Counted from the first letter of the stretch, positions 42,116 to 51,248 are shown. The stretch is DNA of 64,000 nucleotides from DATCYX01 sp963714425 (GCA_963714425.1 CAVQOI010000009.1:227341-291340); one strand, 5' to 3'. The notes: generated from the letters alone by a model not told the origin. Made by a program: numbers and translations.

Positions 42116-42786
42116 CCATCAATTCTACCGACCGTTCATTATTGGACGTTTTCCCCCATCTGTCTAACCCAAACAAACAGGATCGCAAATTGGATCGACG
42201 TGTCATCCGCACTCGTCGCCTGCTGCGTGAGGCTTTCTTCGCGCTGATCCTCGAGAAGGGTTATGAAGCTGTCACAGTGGAAGAGATCACCCAGCGCGCC
42301 GATCTGGGGCGTACCACCTTTTACCTGCATTACCGCGACAAGGAAGACCTGCTCATGGTGAGCATCAGCGAGCTGATCGATGATCTGATTGAGCAAATGT
42401 CCCATCTCCCCCTGAGAGATTGGCGGCTGGATAGCGCCCACCCGTCAACAGCCATCAGCCTTCCCTTCCAGCACGTCGCAAATAATGCACGCCTTTACCG
42501 TATCATCGTACGCGGCGAAGGCACCTTTTCGGCAACTCGGCGCCTGCGGGAAATAATCGTGCAGGCCTCTAGCGAAATGATCCGCGTGCTATTAGAAAAA
42601 GAGGGGCTACGCTTGCATCCTCAAGTGCCCATGGAAGTCTTCATGAACTATTTGGCAGGCTCCTGGTTGGGATTGGTCACCTGGTGGCTGGAGAACGCGA
42701 TGCCCTATCCTCCGGAGCAAATGGCACTCATGTTTCAAAAGATGTTCATGCGCGGCGCGCGCAAGGTACTGGGCATAGATGGTTGA
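42109..42786 (+). CDS. TetR/AcrR-family transcriptional regulator
   Basis: A 225-residue regulator. The N-terminal HTH (about residues 32-78) shows LREAFFALILEKGYEAVTVEEI, then RADLGRTTFYLHYRDKEDLL, the TetR recognition helix. The C-terminal part (about 90-215) is helical and variable, as for ligand binding. It starts at TTG 42109 with a GGAGG site. It is divergent from a three-gene ABC exporter and a pair of perfect operator half-sites lies between them. It probably represses both the exporter and itself until an exported compound binds. Confidence 0.93.
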   Translation: MSTINSTDRSLLDVFPHLSNPNKQDRKLDRRVIRTRRLLREAFFALILEKGYEAVTVEEITQRADLGRTTFYLHYRDKEDLLMVSISELIDDLIEQMSHLPLRDWRLDSAHPSTAISLPFQHVANNARLYRIIVRGEGTFSATRRLREIIVQASSEMIRVLLEKEGLRLHPQVPMEVFMNYLAGSWLGLVTWWLENAMPYPPEQMALMFQKMFMRGARKVLGIDG

Positions 42787-42787
42787 G

Positions 42788-44191
42788 TTATCCCTTAGAC
42801 CGGCGATATGCAGCCAGAGTGCGTGTCCGGGCGGAGGCGTGATCCACAATAGGCTGAGGGTATTCTTTCCCTGGGTTAAAGTCACTACTACGCTGGGCTT
42901 CCAGAGGCATCTCCCATGGATTATGAATCCATTTATCCGGCACATTCTCCAACTCAGGCACCCAACGGCGCACGTAGGCCCCGGATGGATCAAATTTTTT
43001 TCCTTGTAGAATGGGGTTGAAAATTCGGAAATACGGCGCTGCGTCGGTGCCAACACCTGCGGTCCACTGCCAGCCGCCATTATTGGATGCCGGATCGCCA
43101 TCTACCAGGGAGCGCATAAACAACCGCTCCCCTTCCTGCCAGTTTATCAAAAGGTCTTTGACAAGGAAGGACGCCACTATCATGCGCCCGCGGTTGTGCA
43201 TCCAGCCGGTCTGGGCGAGCTGGCGCATGGCAGCATCCACCACAGGGTAACCGGTCAACCCTGCTCTCCAGGCCTCCAGATCTCTGGGCGCATCCCTCCA
43301 GGGGATATCTCGCAAGGCGGGGTTGAATGCAGTTTTGAGCACGTGGGGAAAATTGTAGAGAATCGCGATGTAAAACTCACGCCAAATCAGTTCATTGATC
43401 CAAACATCCACACCTTTGCCCGTCTGCGCATCATCTACAATATGCTGAGCTGCCAGAGCAGCGCTCAGCGCCTGGTGAGGTGAGAGCATGCCAAAACGCA
43501 GGTACGGAGAAAGCGCCGAAGTGCCCTCCAGATCAAGACGATTGCGATCCTCCGCATACGAGTAGATCGGATCATCACAGAATCGCCGTAAGCGGCGCTG
43601 AGCTTCTGCCTCTCCAGCAGGGAAAAGCGGTGGAGCAGAGGCTTCCGGCAAAACATCGGAGACCATAGCGCCAGTAGGTGGCAACAATTCGGGTGCGGGC
43701 AGCGTCACCAAGCTTGGATTTTCTCCAGCGAGCGTTAAGGCTTTCCAGACTTTGCTGAATGGAGTGAACACAGTATACGGGCTGCCATCTGGCTTAGCCA
43801 CTGAGGCTGGATGGCGCAGAGATACACCGGGCAGTAAAGTTAACGGAAACTCGCCAGCGACGCGTGCATCCCGCTTGATGGCATAGGGTGTGTAATCCTC
43901 AGCAGCAATGACTCGCGATGCCCCACTTTCCTCCATCATCTGATGGAGCACGTCCTGCGGTATACCCGAGCGCACAACCAACCTGCTTCCTAGGCGTCGC
44001 AGGTCGGAATCAAGCGCGCGCAACCCAGCAAAAAGAAACTGCTTGCGCGCCAATGCCGGAATTTTCAGCAAGTTCGAATCAAGAATATATAAGGGGATGA
44101 GCCTTTCCGCACCTTCCAGAGCTGCTTGCAGTGCTGGATTATCACTCAAGCGCAGATCGCGACGGATCCACCAAATACTCGTAACTGTCAT
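42788..44191 (-). CDS. phrB: Deoxyribodipyrimidine photolyase (class I)
   Basis: A 467-residue cryptochrome/photolyase. The N-terminal antenna domain begins WWIRRDLRLSDNPAL. The C-terminal FAD domain includes WINELIWREFYIAIL, TGYPVVDAAMRQL, QTGWMHNRGRMIVASFLVKDLL, GGWQWTAGVGTDAAPYFRIFNP and the final RWVPEL. It repairs cyclobutane pyrimidine dimers with blue light, indicating that the organism or its recent ancestors met sunlight. It lies three bases after the spike-protein gene and is convergent with tetR, one base apart. Confidence 0.95.
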   Translation of the reverse strand: MTVTSIWWIRRDLRLSDNPALQAALEGAERLIPLYILDSNLLKIPALARKQFLFAGLRALDSDLRRLGSRLVVRSGIPQDVLHQMMEESGASRVIAAEDYTPYAIKRDARVAGEFPLTLLPGVSLRHPASVAKPDGSPYTVFTPFSKVWKALTLAGENPSLVTLPAPELLPPTGAMVSDVLPEASAPPLFPAGEAEAQRRLRRFCDDPIYSYAEDRNRLDLEGTSALSPYLRFGMLSPHQALSAALAAQHIVDDAQTGKGVDVWINELIWREFYIAILYNFPHVLKTAFNPALRDIPWRDAPRDLEAWRAGLTGYPVVDAAMRQLAQTGWMHNRGRMIVASFLVKDLLINWQEGERLFMRSLVDGDPASNNGGWQWTAGVGTDAAPYFRIFNPILQGKKFDPSGAYVRRWVPELENVPDKWIHNPWEMPLEAQRSSDFNPGKEYPQPIVDHASARTRTLAAYRRSKG

Positions 44192-44194
44192 TAG

Positions 44195-44887
44195 CTAACT
44201 GACGTTTCCTGCCCCCGGTGAATAATTGGCACTGATTACTGAAGTTGCAATCAGAGTATCCACCTGGACTGTTCCGCTGAACCTTGTCATACCCGCGTTA
44301 ACCTGCACCGAGCTGGCACTCACATCCAAAATACTGGTATTAATGGTGGTTTTGGCGGAGGCGACAATCTGCGCACCTGTTGGAGAAAGGCGGATCTGAT
44401 TTCCACTGCTATCTGTGATTTCCACCGACCCGTCTTTGCCATCCTGTAATACGAGAGATTGTCCACCCGGTGTCTCCAGTACGATAGCTTCCTCTCCTGT
44501 TCGATCGTGCAGAGATACAACAATGCCATTGCGGGTGTGGATTGATTTGAGCAGGTTCACCCCACTCGCATCCACCTGCTCAGGGGGTGGGTTTTGCGCG
44601 TTCCACAACGCTCCCACCACGTATGGTTGGCGTGGGTCGCCTCTTTCAAATGCTACCAGGACCTCGTCCTCTACCTCAGGGATGAACCACGTGCCGCGCT
44701 TACTCCCCGCCATTAAAGTGGCGATGCGCGCCCACATACTACCTTGTGCTCCGCTCCCAAGGATGGGTACGCTAAGACGTACCCGTCCAAGATTATCTGG
44801 ATCCTCGATATCGATCACTGAAGCAGGATACACACCGTAGTAATGCTGTTTAAATAAACTAAGCAAGAATTGCATGATAGATGGCAT
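44195..44887 (-). CDS. Phage baseplate/eCIS spike-like protein (gpV/VgrG type)
   Basis: About 230 residues from ATG 44887 (AGGAGG five bases upstream). The N-terminal half (about 15-105) matches Phage_base_V/gp5-OB domains: YYGVYPASVIDIEDPDNLGRVRLSVPIL, MWARIATLMAG, GTWFIPEVEDEVLVAFERGDPRQPYVVGALWN. The C-terminal part is a beta-rich repeat region (VEITDSSGNQIRLSPTGAQIV and onward) as in spike proteins. Such proteins form the puncturing tip of contractile phage tails or extracellular injection systems. No sheath, tube or other baseplate gene is in the window, so this is an orphan copy of unknown job. Confidence 0.82.
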   Translation of the reverse strand: MPSIMQFLLSLFKQHYYGVYPASVIDIEDPDNLGRVRLSVPILGSGAQGSMWARIATLMAGSKRGTWFIPEVEDEVLVAFERGDPRQPYVVGALWNAQNPPPEQVDASGVNLLKSIHTRNGIVVSLHDRTGEEAIVLETPGGQSLVLQDGKDGSVEITDSSGNQIRLSPTGAQIVASAKTTINTSILDVSASSVQVNAGMTRFSGTVQVDTLIATSVISANYSPGAGNVS

Positions 44888-45061
44888 GGCAACCTCCTCT
44901 CTTGGTGTAAGATTATATACGATAAAGATTGTCGCATCCGTCGCTTTTTTATGGAATTCACGAACCAAGGAGCAGTCAATAATTCAGACAATTTTCAAAA
45001 ACCAGTTAGCGCCAGCGATGGTAAAGCAATTACAATAATAACTCAAGTGGAAGGATTGATC

Positions 45062-46471
45062 ATGTCCCCATTGATGCGTTGCCAGTATTGTGGCTTGTTA
45101 CAGGATGAGCCCACCGGCGTCAAAACCTGTGCGCGGTGCGGCGGGGAGCTTGCGTATGAGAGCCAACCACGACTCGAGGATGGAACGTCATATCTCGTCG
45201 TTCAGATGGAGCTCGACCAGGTCACTGCACCAGCCGGGAGCAACTGCGACCGCTACTTGTTGGTGACCCTGCGCACACCTGCCGAGGTGCCCCCGGAGCA
45301 GGCTGCCCCAACCAAGAGCGGGCGTCCCCCGCTCAGCTTTTGCGCCATCCTGGATGTGTCCGGCTCGATGCAGGGTGAGAAGATCGCCCAGGCGAAAGAA
45401 GCCGTGCACCAATCCCTACGCTACCTGCGCCAAGGGGATGCCTTCTCGATGGTGATTTTTTCCAATGCAGCCCGCACTGTCTTTGAGCCCAGGCTTGTGG
45501 AGAGCAATACACACCACCAGATCGACAGTGCACTGCAAGAAATCCAGGCTGGAGGCATGACCGCCCTGGACGAAGGGCTGGCTCTCGGGCTTGAAAAAGT
45601 GGCCTCTGAGATAAAAGACACCAACCTGGCGCTTCTGCTCAGCGATGGGCAGGCCAATGTAGGCGAAACCGATCTGGAGAAAATTGGCCAGCGGAGTTTT
45701 GCTGTACGCCAACTAGGGATAGTGGTTTCAACGCTCGGAGTAGGCCAAGATTATAACGAAGCGCTGATGGCTGAGATTGCTACACAGGGCGGTGGGCGCT
45801 TCTACCATCTGGAATCCGCCGGGCAAATTGCTGCCTACCTGACTGGTGAGCTTGGCGAGGTGGCCTCCCTGGCTGCCAGTGAGACAGTCTTGCACCTGGA
45901 TCTTCCGGGAGGTGCGACTTTGATGCCAATGTCAGCTGCCTATCCCACCATGCAGGGCGGAGGTAAAGCCGAAGTCAGCGTGGGGGTCCTGCCAAGCGAT
46001 GTTGAGCTGGAGATTCCATTGCGCCTGACCCTGCCGGCCCAGGCTGAGGGCGCACGCACCAGTATCGAAGGCTGGCTGCAGTACCGCTCACCAGCTGGCA
46101 ATCTACTGAGCACAAAATTAAATCGCGTGACGGTTCGCTTTGTCGAGCAGAAAAGGTTTGAATGGCGTGATGGTGTGGTGCTCCCCGTAGCAGAGCGAAT
46201 TCTTGGTCAGCTCAAAGCTGCTCACGTGCTGGGTGCCTCGCGTGCCTTCGCTCGCAGTTCTGCCGAGGGCGAGCACCAGGTTGCTGCTCAGATGGATGAA
46301 CTGCGCACATATGCAAGGAAACTGGGTGAGGAGCGAGCGCTTCTCGAGCTACAGGATGCAGAGCAAACCCTGGGAGTGATTGCCGCCAGTCCAAGCATGG
46401 CAAAAGTTAGCGTGGCGGCGGCTTTCTCCAGACAGCGCGGCGCAAAAGATTTTGACAAGAATAAAGGGTGA
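45062..46471 (+). CDS. VWA-domain protein with N-terminal zinc ribbon
   Basis: About 469 residues from ATG 45062, after GGAAGGA; a longer upstream frame has no similarity. The N-terminus has a CxxC...CxxC ribbon (CQYC and CARC, residues 7-28). A von Willebrand A domain (about 95-280) has an intact MIDAS: DVSGSMQ, then GMTALDEGL and LLLSDGQANVG. A beta-sandwich-like segment and a helical tail follow. This is related to chloride-channel/inter-alpha-trypsin-type VWA proteins of bacteria. It may bind a protein partner through a metal ion; the role is unknown. Confidence 0.87.
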   Translation: MSPLMRCQYCGLLQDEPTGVKTCARCGGELAYESQPRLEDGTSYLVVQMELDQVTAPAGSNCDRYLLVTLRTPAEVPPEQAAPTKSGRPPLSFCAILDVSGSMQGEKIAQAKEAVHQSLRYLRQGDAFSMVIFSNAARTVFEPRLVESNTHHQIDSALQEIQAGGMTALDEGLALGLEKVASEIKDTNLALLLSDGQANVGETDLEKIGQRSFAVRQLGIVVSTLGVGQDYNEALMAEIATQGGGRFYHLESAGQIAAYLTGELGEVASLAASETVLHLDLPGGATLMPMSAAYPTMQGGGKAEVSVGVLPSDVELEIPLRLTLPAQAEGARTSIEGWLQYRSPAGNLLSTKLNRVTVRFVEQKRFEWRDGVVLPVAERILGQLKAAHVLGASRAFARSSAEGEHQVAAQMDELRTYARKLGEERALLELQDAEQTLGVIAASPSMAKVSVAAAFSRQRGAKDFDKNKG

Positions 46472-46670
46472 ACGAATTTCTCGAAAGCTCCTCCGCTGAT
46501 GTCCAGAATTTAGGCAGTCTGAGCTTGGTCCCGACTAGCTGGAGCGACCAGCAACATGCCCTCCTTGGCTTGATTTGGCTGATCGGGGTTTCCCGGGATA
46601 AATAGGGTTCGGTCGGAACGCCTCAGCTCTATGCAAAGATGCAACACCCCTGGAATTGTCTTACCGAACG

Positions 46671-47042
46671 TTACTTCTCATCCTGTAAAAAGCGGACTTC
46701 GACGAGCGGACTGCCAGCCACCCAGGCCTCCAAATGCTGTATCCGACCTAAATCGTTCAGAATGATTCGGAAGATCTCGCGCCGCTCCTGTGTATCGGTC
46801 ACAGGCCTGGCTTTGGCCGAGAGATCTGCGTGCACGCTCTCTTTCAAATGGAAAGTGAAGTTGGGGTTTGCAAGCAGGTTTGCGTACCATGAGCGTGACC
46901 CAGGAGACCCACTGAGATACACCCGTCCCTTGGCACGATAAAACCAAATCTCAATTCGACGAAGCCTACCACTTTTGCGCCCAATGGTAGTGATGTCAAT
47001 TGTTCGATCTCGCTGTAAAGCAAGTTTGATCGTGGCATCCAT
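46671..47042 (-). CDS. F420-dependent (Ddn-like) nitroreductase-family protein
   Basis: A 123-residue split-beta-barrel protein with the deazaflavin-dependent nitroreductase pattern (PF04075): ITTIGRKSGRLRRIEIWFY, VYLSGSPGSRSWYANLLANPNF and the C-terminal LEAWVAGSPLVEVRF. Such proteins bind F420H2, heme or another flavin-like ligand. F420 usage is compatible with Chloroflexota, but no F420 biosynthesis gene is in the window. The substrate is unknown. Confidence 0.85.
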   Translation of the reverse strand: MDATIKLALQRDRTIDITTIGRKSGRLRRIEIWFYRAKGRVYLSGSPGSRSWYANLLANPNFTFHLKESVHADLSAKARPVTDTQERREIFRIILNDLGRIQHLEAWVAGSPLVEVRFLQDEK

Positions 47043-47106
47043 ACCGGTCAGCTTCCTATCATTCTACTTGCTTTGATATTTCACATGATCGAAAACTGCA
47101 TCCGCA

Positions 47107-47931
47107 TTACGTCCCCCAATCCCTCAAGTAAAGAAAATCATAGCCCACTGTCCGGTTGGAGAGTTTGGCGATAGGCGGCATCACACGTTTAAAATGGTTG
47201 CCGCGGACGCGCTCGACCACACTCTTCACAAATGCCTCATCAAATCCGGCTTCCACGCAATCTTGCGGTGTATAGCGCTGGTCCACCAGCATGTAAAGCA
47301 GCTGATCTACAGCCGCGTAAGTGAAGCCGAGCTCACCTTCGTCGGTCTGGTCTTCCCACAAATCAGCCGTTGGCGGCTTTTGAAGGATGACATCAGGAAC
47401 GCCAATGTCACGTGCCAGCTGCCGCGCTTGAGTCTTGTACAGGTCTCCAAGAGGGTTGATGGCGCAGGCGGCATCTCCAAACAGCGTTGTGTACCCCAGC
47501 AAGATCTCAGTCTTGTTCCCTGTGCCAACCACCAATCCATTGAAATCCTCAGACTGGTCATAGAGAACGATCATACGCGCCCGTGCCATGATATTTCCTT
47601 GGCGCACATGCCCTGCGTTGGGAGTGAGCGCCAGATAAGGATCAACCATGTCTGTAATCGGGATAGTTTTAGATTGCACACCCAGTGCCTCAATGACCAT
47701 CTGAGCGTGATCGAGCGAATCCTGAGAAGAAGTTCTATATGGCATGCGCACTGCCAGCACATTCTCAGGTTGTAGTGCCTGGGCAGCCAGAGTGCAAGAG
47801 AGGGCCGAATCCAGCCCTCCCGAGAGCCCGACGACTGCACGAGTGAACCCGGCGCGGTTGATTTCAGTATGGATGAAGCCGGTTAGGATTGTTCGCGCCA
47901 GGTCTGTATTAATCGTCAGATCAATCATCAT
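47107..47931 (-). CDS. nadE: NAD(+) synthetase, ammonia-utilising type
   Basis: A 274-residue adenine nucleotide alpha-hydrolase. It has the P-loop SGGLDSAL near residue 34, GTGNKTEILLGYTTLFGDAACAINPLGDLYKTQ and KPPTADLWEDQTDEGELGF, all typical of NadE. It has no glutaminase domain of its own; the glutaminase-like partner is the next gene upstream (47959-48810). Together they would make NAD from deamido-NAD and glutamine. Confidence 0.95.
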   Translation of the reverse strand: MMIDLTINTDLARTILTGFIHTEINRAGFTRAVVGLSGGLDSALSCTLAAQALQPENVLAVRMPYRTSSQDSLDHAQMVIEALGVQSKTIPITDMVDPYLALTPNAGHVRQGNIMARARMIVLYDQSEDFNGLVVGTGNKTEILLGYTTLFGDAACAINPLGDLYKTQARQLARDIGVPDVILQKPPTADLWEDQTDEGELGFTYAAVDQLLYMLVDQRYTPQDCVEAGFDEAFVKSVVERVRGNHFKRVMPPIAKLSNRTVGYDFLYLRDWGT

Positions 47932-47958
47932 TGCTCACTATTTCACAATATAGAACAC

Positions 47959-48810
47959 TTACGATCCACCCACAATCCGGTTCAGTTCGCGAGACACCAG
48001 GCTGGTGCGCTCATCGCGCAACAACGGCAATCGAGCGCGAGTGCGGTGCAGCTGGTTGAGATCGATTTCTGCCAATGTGAGCGCTTCTTCGTGGTAAGGT
48101 CCCTTAGCAAGTAACTCTCCGTCCGGGTCGAAGATCGTAGAGCCGCCCCAGAAGTGCAGGCCGTCCTCATAACCTACACGGTTGGTATGCACAACAAAAG
48201 AAGTAAACAGGCTGGCGTAGGCTCGGTTGATGCGCTCCACCCAGCGTGCCGATTCCAGCTGGGGCTCTGATCGCAAGCCTCGCCCTGGAGAAGCTGAGGC
48301 GAATAAGAACAAGTCCGCCCCGTCCAACCAGAGCAGGTAAGGAGGAGATGCGTGCCAGAAATCCTCGCAGATCAGGATGCCAGCTCGGCCAAAACGTGTA
48401 TCGAAGGCTCGCACTGCGTCTCCCCAGGCAAAAAAGCGGCCCTCATCGAAGAGACCGTATGTGGGGAGATAAACCTTGTGATGCACGTGCACTACTTCCC
48501 CTTTTGATAGGTACGCCGACGAGATGAAAAAGCGGTGGCGCAGGTCTTCATCCACAAAACCCACCACCATATCCATCTCCTGGCTGGCATGCAGCAGCTG
48601 CCGGAAAACCGCCTCGTCCTTATCCGGTTGGCGGGCAACTGCAACAGTCAAGTCCTGCAAGACATAACCAGTCAGTGAGAGTTCAGGGAAGACCAGCAGA
48701 TCAGCACCAGAAGCCCTCGCCTCCGCAGCAAAGGCAAGATGTTTTTCGAGATTAGCCTCGACATCTCCCAGGCGAGTATTGATCTGGGCAAGCGCTACGG
48801 TGAGCTTCAT
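47959..48810 (-). CDS. Nitrilase-family amidase, probable glutaminase partner of NadE
   Basis: About 283 residues from ATG 48810; a longer frame adds no conserved sequence. It carries the full catalytic triad of the carbon-nitrogen hydrolase family: Glu in LLVFPELSLTGY, Lys in VHHKVYLPTYGLFDE and Cys in AGILICEDFWHAS. These motifs match the N-terminal glutaminase domain of long NadE enzymes very closely (NLPNY-like VYLPTYG). It lies 27 bases upstream of nadE on the same strand, so it probably supplies ammonia to it. Confidence 0.9.
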   Translation of the reverse strand: MKLTVALAQINTRLGDVEANLEKHLAFAAEARASGADLLVFPELSLTGYVLQDLTVAVARQPDKDEAVFRQLLHASQEMDMVVGFVDEDLRHRFFISSAYLSKGEVVHVHHKVYLPTYGLFDEGRFFAWGDAVRAFDTRFGRAGILICEDFWHASPPYLLWLDGADLFLFASASPGRGLRSEPQLESARWVERINRAYASLFTSFVVHTNRVGYEDGLHFWGGSTIFDPDGELLAKGPYHEEALTLAEIDLNQLHRTRARLPLLRDERTSLVSRELNRIVGGS

Positions 48811-48847
48811 GGCGATAAGTCCGAAGATGCTGGGGGTATGCAACCAC

Positions 48848-49624
48848 CTACCCCAGTTCTTCTACCTTCCTCCCAGCAAATTGGTGATGGTAACGCCATC
48901 CCAAAAGGCATGCACCAATCAGAATAGCGGCAGCCCAGGCGTCCAGACGCATCCCAAGCCAGGTAGGAGCGATATCGCCGCGCAGCAATGTGAGAACAAA
49001 CATGAGCATTGAAAAACCAAGCCCCCATGTAATTGCCATTTGCCCTGGCACGGATCTAAGCGGCTGGCGCCAATCCACCAGCGCGAACAGCCCGAGAGTG
49101 AGAATGGCTCCCAAGAATTGGACGGGGACACGGGGCGCAATCTCGCCCCAAGCATCCCGCGCGGGGAGCATCTGCGCGCTGACCCCGTATGCGGCACCCT
49201 CCAACCAACATGCCAGCCATGCGCTCACTGCCATTGACGTAGCGAGCGGGAGCAGCGCGTCCAGAAGTTCTGCTACCGGGCTTCGTCTCACGGTTGCGTA
49301 ACCCACCAATACCAATACACTACCGAGGGCGGCGCCTAACCAGGAGATGCCACCTAGCTGGAACTGAAATACTTCATCTAGGTGGTCACGAAAGTAAGGC
49401 CACTGGACAACAACGTAGCCGATCCGCCCGCCAAGGAGCCCGCCCACCAGGGAGACCAATCCAGTGTCGAGTAGAATGCGCACCTGGTTGGGCTTGATCC
49501 GCGAGACGCTCCAGGCAAGACCCGTAGCTGCTCCCAACCCTAAGAAAATCGAGAAAGCATACACCGGGATGTTCCCTGGTAGGGTGAAAGCAGTCACACG
49601 GCTAATGATACCACGATGACACAC
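48848..49624 (-). CDS. Lgt-like membrane protein lacking key catalytic residues
   Basis: About 258 residues, seven or eight hydrophobic helices. VGGLLGGRIGYVVVQWPYF and FQLGGISWLGAALG match the core of prolipoprotein diacylglyceryl transferase (Lgt). The essential His of the GGxSFHGG motif is a Leu here, and the GRxGNxxNGE motif is missing (STSMAVSAWLACWLEGAAYG-like). The start is uncertain (ATG 49624 or GTG 49597). It may be a divergent acyltransferase or a structural relative rather than a working Lgt. Confidence 0.6.
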   Translation of the reverse strand: MCHRGIISRVTAFTLPGNIPVYAFSIFLGLGAATGLAWSVSRIKPNQVRILLDTGLVSLVGGLLGGRIGYVVVQWPYFRDHLDEVFQFQLGGISWLGAALGSVLVLVGYATVRRSPVAELLDALLPLATSMAVSAWLACWLEGAAYGVSAQMLPARDAWGEIAPRVPVQFLGAILTLGLFALVDWRQPLRSVPGQMAITWGLGFSMLMFVLTLLRGDIAPTWLGMRLDAWAAAILIGACLLGWRYHHQFAGRKVEELG

Positions 49625-49644
49625 ATCACCAACATCGATTGATG

Positions 49645-49650
49645 TATAAT
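49645..49650 (+). promoter_or_regulatory. -10 box of a probable leaderless promoter (nfeD-like)
   Basis: TATAAT ends seven bases before the ATG at 49658, with no ribosome site between. Confidence 0.55.
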
Positions 49651-49657
49651 CAATTTA

Positions 49658-50290
49658 ATGAACGAAGTATTTCTAAATCCTAATTTTGCCTATCTGATCC
49701 TGGTGACCGGACTCATGCTAGCGGCGATGGCTGTATTTACACCTGGGACAGGTCTAGCTGAAGTCGGCTCATTCTTCCTGCTCATCCTTGCCGGGTGGGA
49801 GGTCTATAATCTGCCGATCAACATCTGGGCGCTGGTTCTCCTGCTGCTCGCTGTAGTGTTCTTTGTGCTGGCATTCCGGCAGACCCGCCCCTACCTTTTT
49901 TTGGGATTGTCAATCGTAACAGTGGTGATCGGGTCGGCGTTTATGTTTCGAGGCGAAACCTGGAGCCAGCCTGCGGTTGACCCGATCCTGGCGTTCATCG
50001 TATCCGGACTTAGCGGCGGCTTCCTGTGGGTTGGGACAAGCAAGACACTGGAGGCCATCCGGCGGACGCCTTCTCACAGCCTGGAAACCTTGCTGGCAGC
50101 CACTGGCGAAGCCAAATCAGAGATCCACGAAGATGGCTCCGTCCAGGTAGCCGGAGAGTTGTGGTCCGCACGTAGCGAAAAACCTATCCCTGCAGGCTCT
50201 CTAGTGCGTGTTGTCGGGCGTGAGGGTTTTATCCTGCTGGTAGAAGAGCCTTTGCCGGTTGACCCAACCAACCTCAAGGCGGATGTGTAA
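49658..50290 (+). CDS. NfeD-like membrane protein
   Basis: A 210-residue protein with four or five hydrophobic helices (residues 8-130), then a soluble C-terminal OB-fold (about 145-205): LLAATGEAKSEIHEDGSVQVAGELWSARSEKPIPAGSLVRVVGREGFILLVE. This is the short NfeD form without the serine-protease domain. NfeD proteins act with stomatin partners in membrane microdomains, and a stomatin gene follows after 32 bases. The ATG lies seven bases after a TATAAT box. Confidence 0.93.
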   Translation: MNEVFLNPNFAYLILVTGLMLAAMAVFTPGTGLAEVGSFFLLILAGWEVYNLPINIWALVLLLLAVVFFVLAFRQTRPYLFLGLSIVTVVIGSAFMFRGETWSQPAVDPILAFIVSGLSGGFLWVGTSKTLEAIRRTPSHSLETLLAATGEAKSEIHEDGSVQVAGELWSARSEKPIPAGSLVRVVGREGFILLVEEPLPVDPTNLKADV

Positions 50291-50322
50291 CCTATTGAGT
50301 TCTTGTTCGTAAGGAGAAAAAA

Positions 50323-51222
50323 ATGGATATTTTTGGAAACGTAATCCTCTGCCTGGTTGGGGCGGTGGTGCTGCTGGCATTGGCCTTCCTTGCCAACGCC
50401 ATACGCATTATCCCTGAGTACCAGCGCTTGGTTGTCTTTCGTCTGGGACGATGTGTCGGCGCACGCGGGCCAGGTATCGTCATATTGATACCAATCGTAG
50501 ACCGGGGTGTTAAAGTCGATCTGCGTGAGCAGGTTCGCGATATCCCACACCAAACGTCAATTACTAAAGATAACGCTCCCATAGCCATTGACTTTATCTG
50601 GTATTACAAAGTGCTCGACCCAACTGAGAGCGTGCTACAGGTAGGCAACTTCGAAGCGGCAGCCCAAGGCATGGCGACCACCACATTGCGCGCAGTGATT
50701 GGTGGAATTGTGCTGGACGACGTCCTATCGGAGCGCGAGCACATCAATAATATGCTCAGGACGCGGTTGGATGAGGTGACCGAGCGCTGGGGCGTGAAGG
50801 TGACTAACGTGGAGATCCGCGAGATCATCCCACCGTCCGCGGTGCAGGACGCAATGAACCGACAGATGTCTGCCGAGCGCATCCGGCGGGCGGTGGTGAC
50901 AGAGTCTACGGGGACGCGAGAGGCGGCGGTGAACGTGGCGCAAGGCGAGAAGCAGGCTGCAGTCCTGCGGGCAGAGGGCGAGAAGCAAGCCGCAATCCTG
51001 CGGGCAGAGGGTGAGAAGAAAGCGCAATTGCTGACCGCTGAAGGCTTCTCGGCAGCATTGGATAAGATCCACTCAATCGCCCAGAATATTGATACGAAGA
51101 CCATGACCTTGCAGTACTTCGAGGCGCTGAAGACGATCGGTGAAGGGCAGTCCACAAAGTACATCTTCCCGATGGAGTTCACGAGCTTGCTGGGGGACTT
51201 TCTGAAGAGCCGGGAGGGGTAG
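50323..51222 (+). CDS. SPFH/stomatin-family membrane protein
   Basis: A 299-residue protein with one N-terminal hairpin helix (about residues 4-26), then a band-7 domain (about 28-190): YQRLVVFRLGRCVGARGPGIVILIPIVD, VDLREQVRDIP, WGVKVTNVEIREIIPP. A coiled-coil follows with three near-identical LRAEGEKQAA repeats (about 205-235), and the end is PMEFTSLLGDFLK. Stomatins oligomerise in membrane microdomains and team up with NfeD, here the adjacent gene. Confidence 0.96.
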   Translation: MDIFGNVILCLVGAVVLLALAFLANAIRIIPEYQRLVVFRLGRCVGARGPGIVILIPIVDRGVKVDLREQVRDIPHQTSITKDNAPIAIDFIWYYKVLDPTESVLQVGNFEAAAQGMATTTLRAVIGGIVLDDVLSEREHINNMLRTRLDEVTERWGVKVTNVEIREIIPPSAVQDAMNRQMSAERIRRAVVTESTGTREAAVNVAQGEKQAAVLRAEGEKQAAILRAEGEKKAQLLTAEGFSAALDKIHSIAQNIDTKTMTLQYFEALKTIGEGQSTKYIFPMEFTSLLGDFLKSREG

Positions 51223-51248
51223 TGGTTAGAAACCCATCCCCCCTTCAT

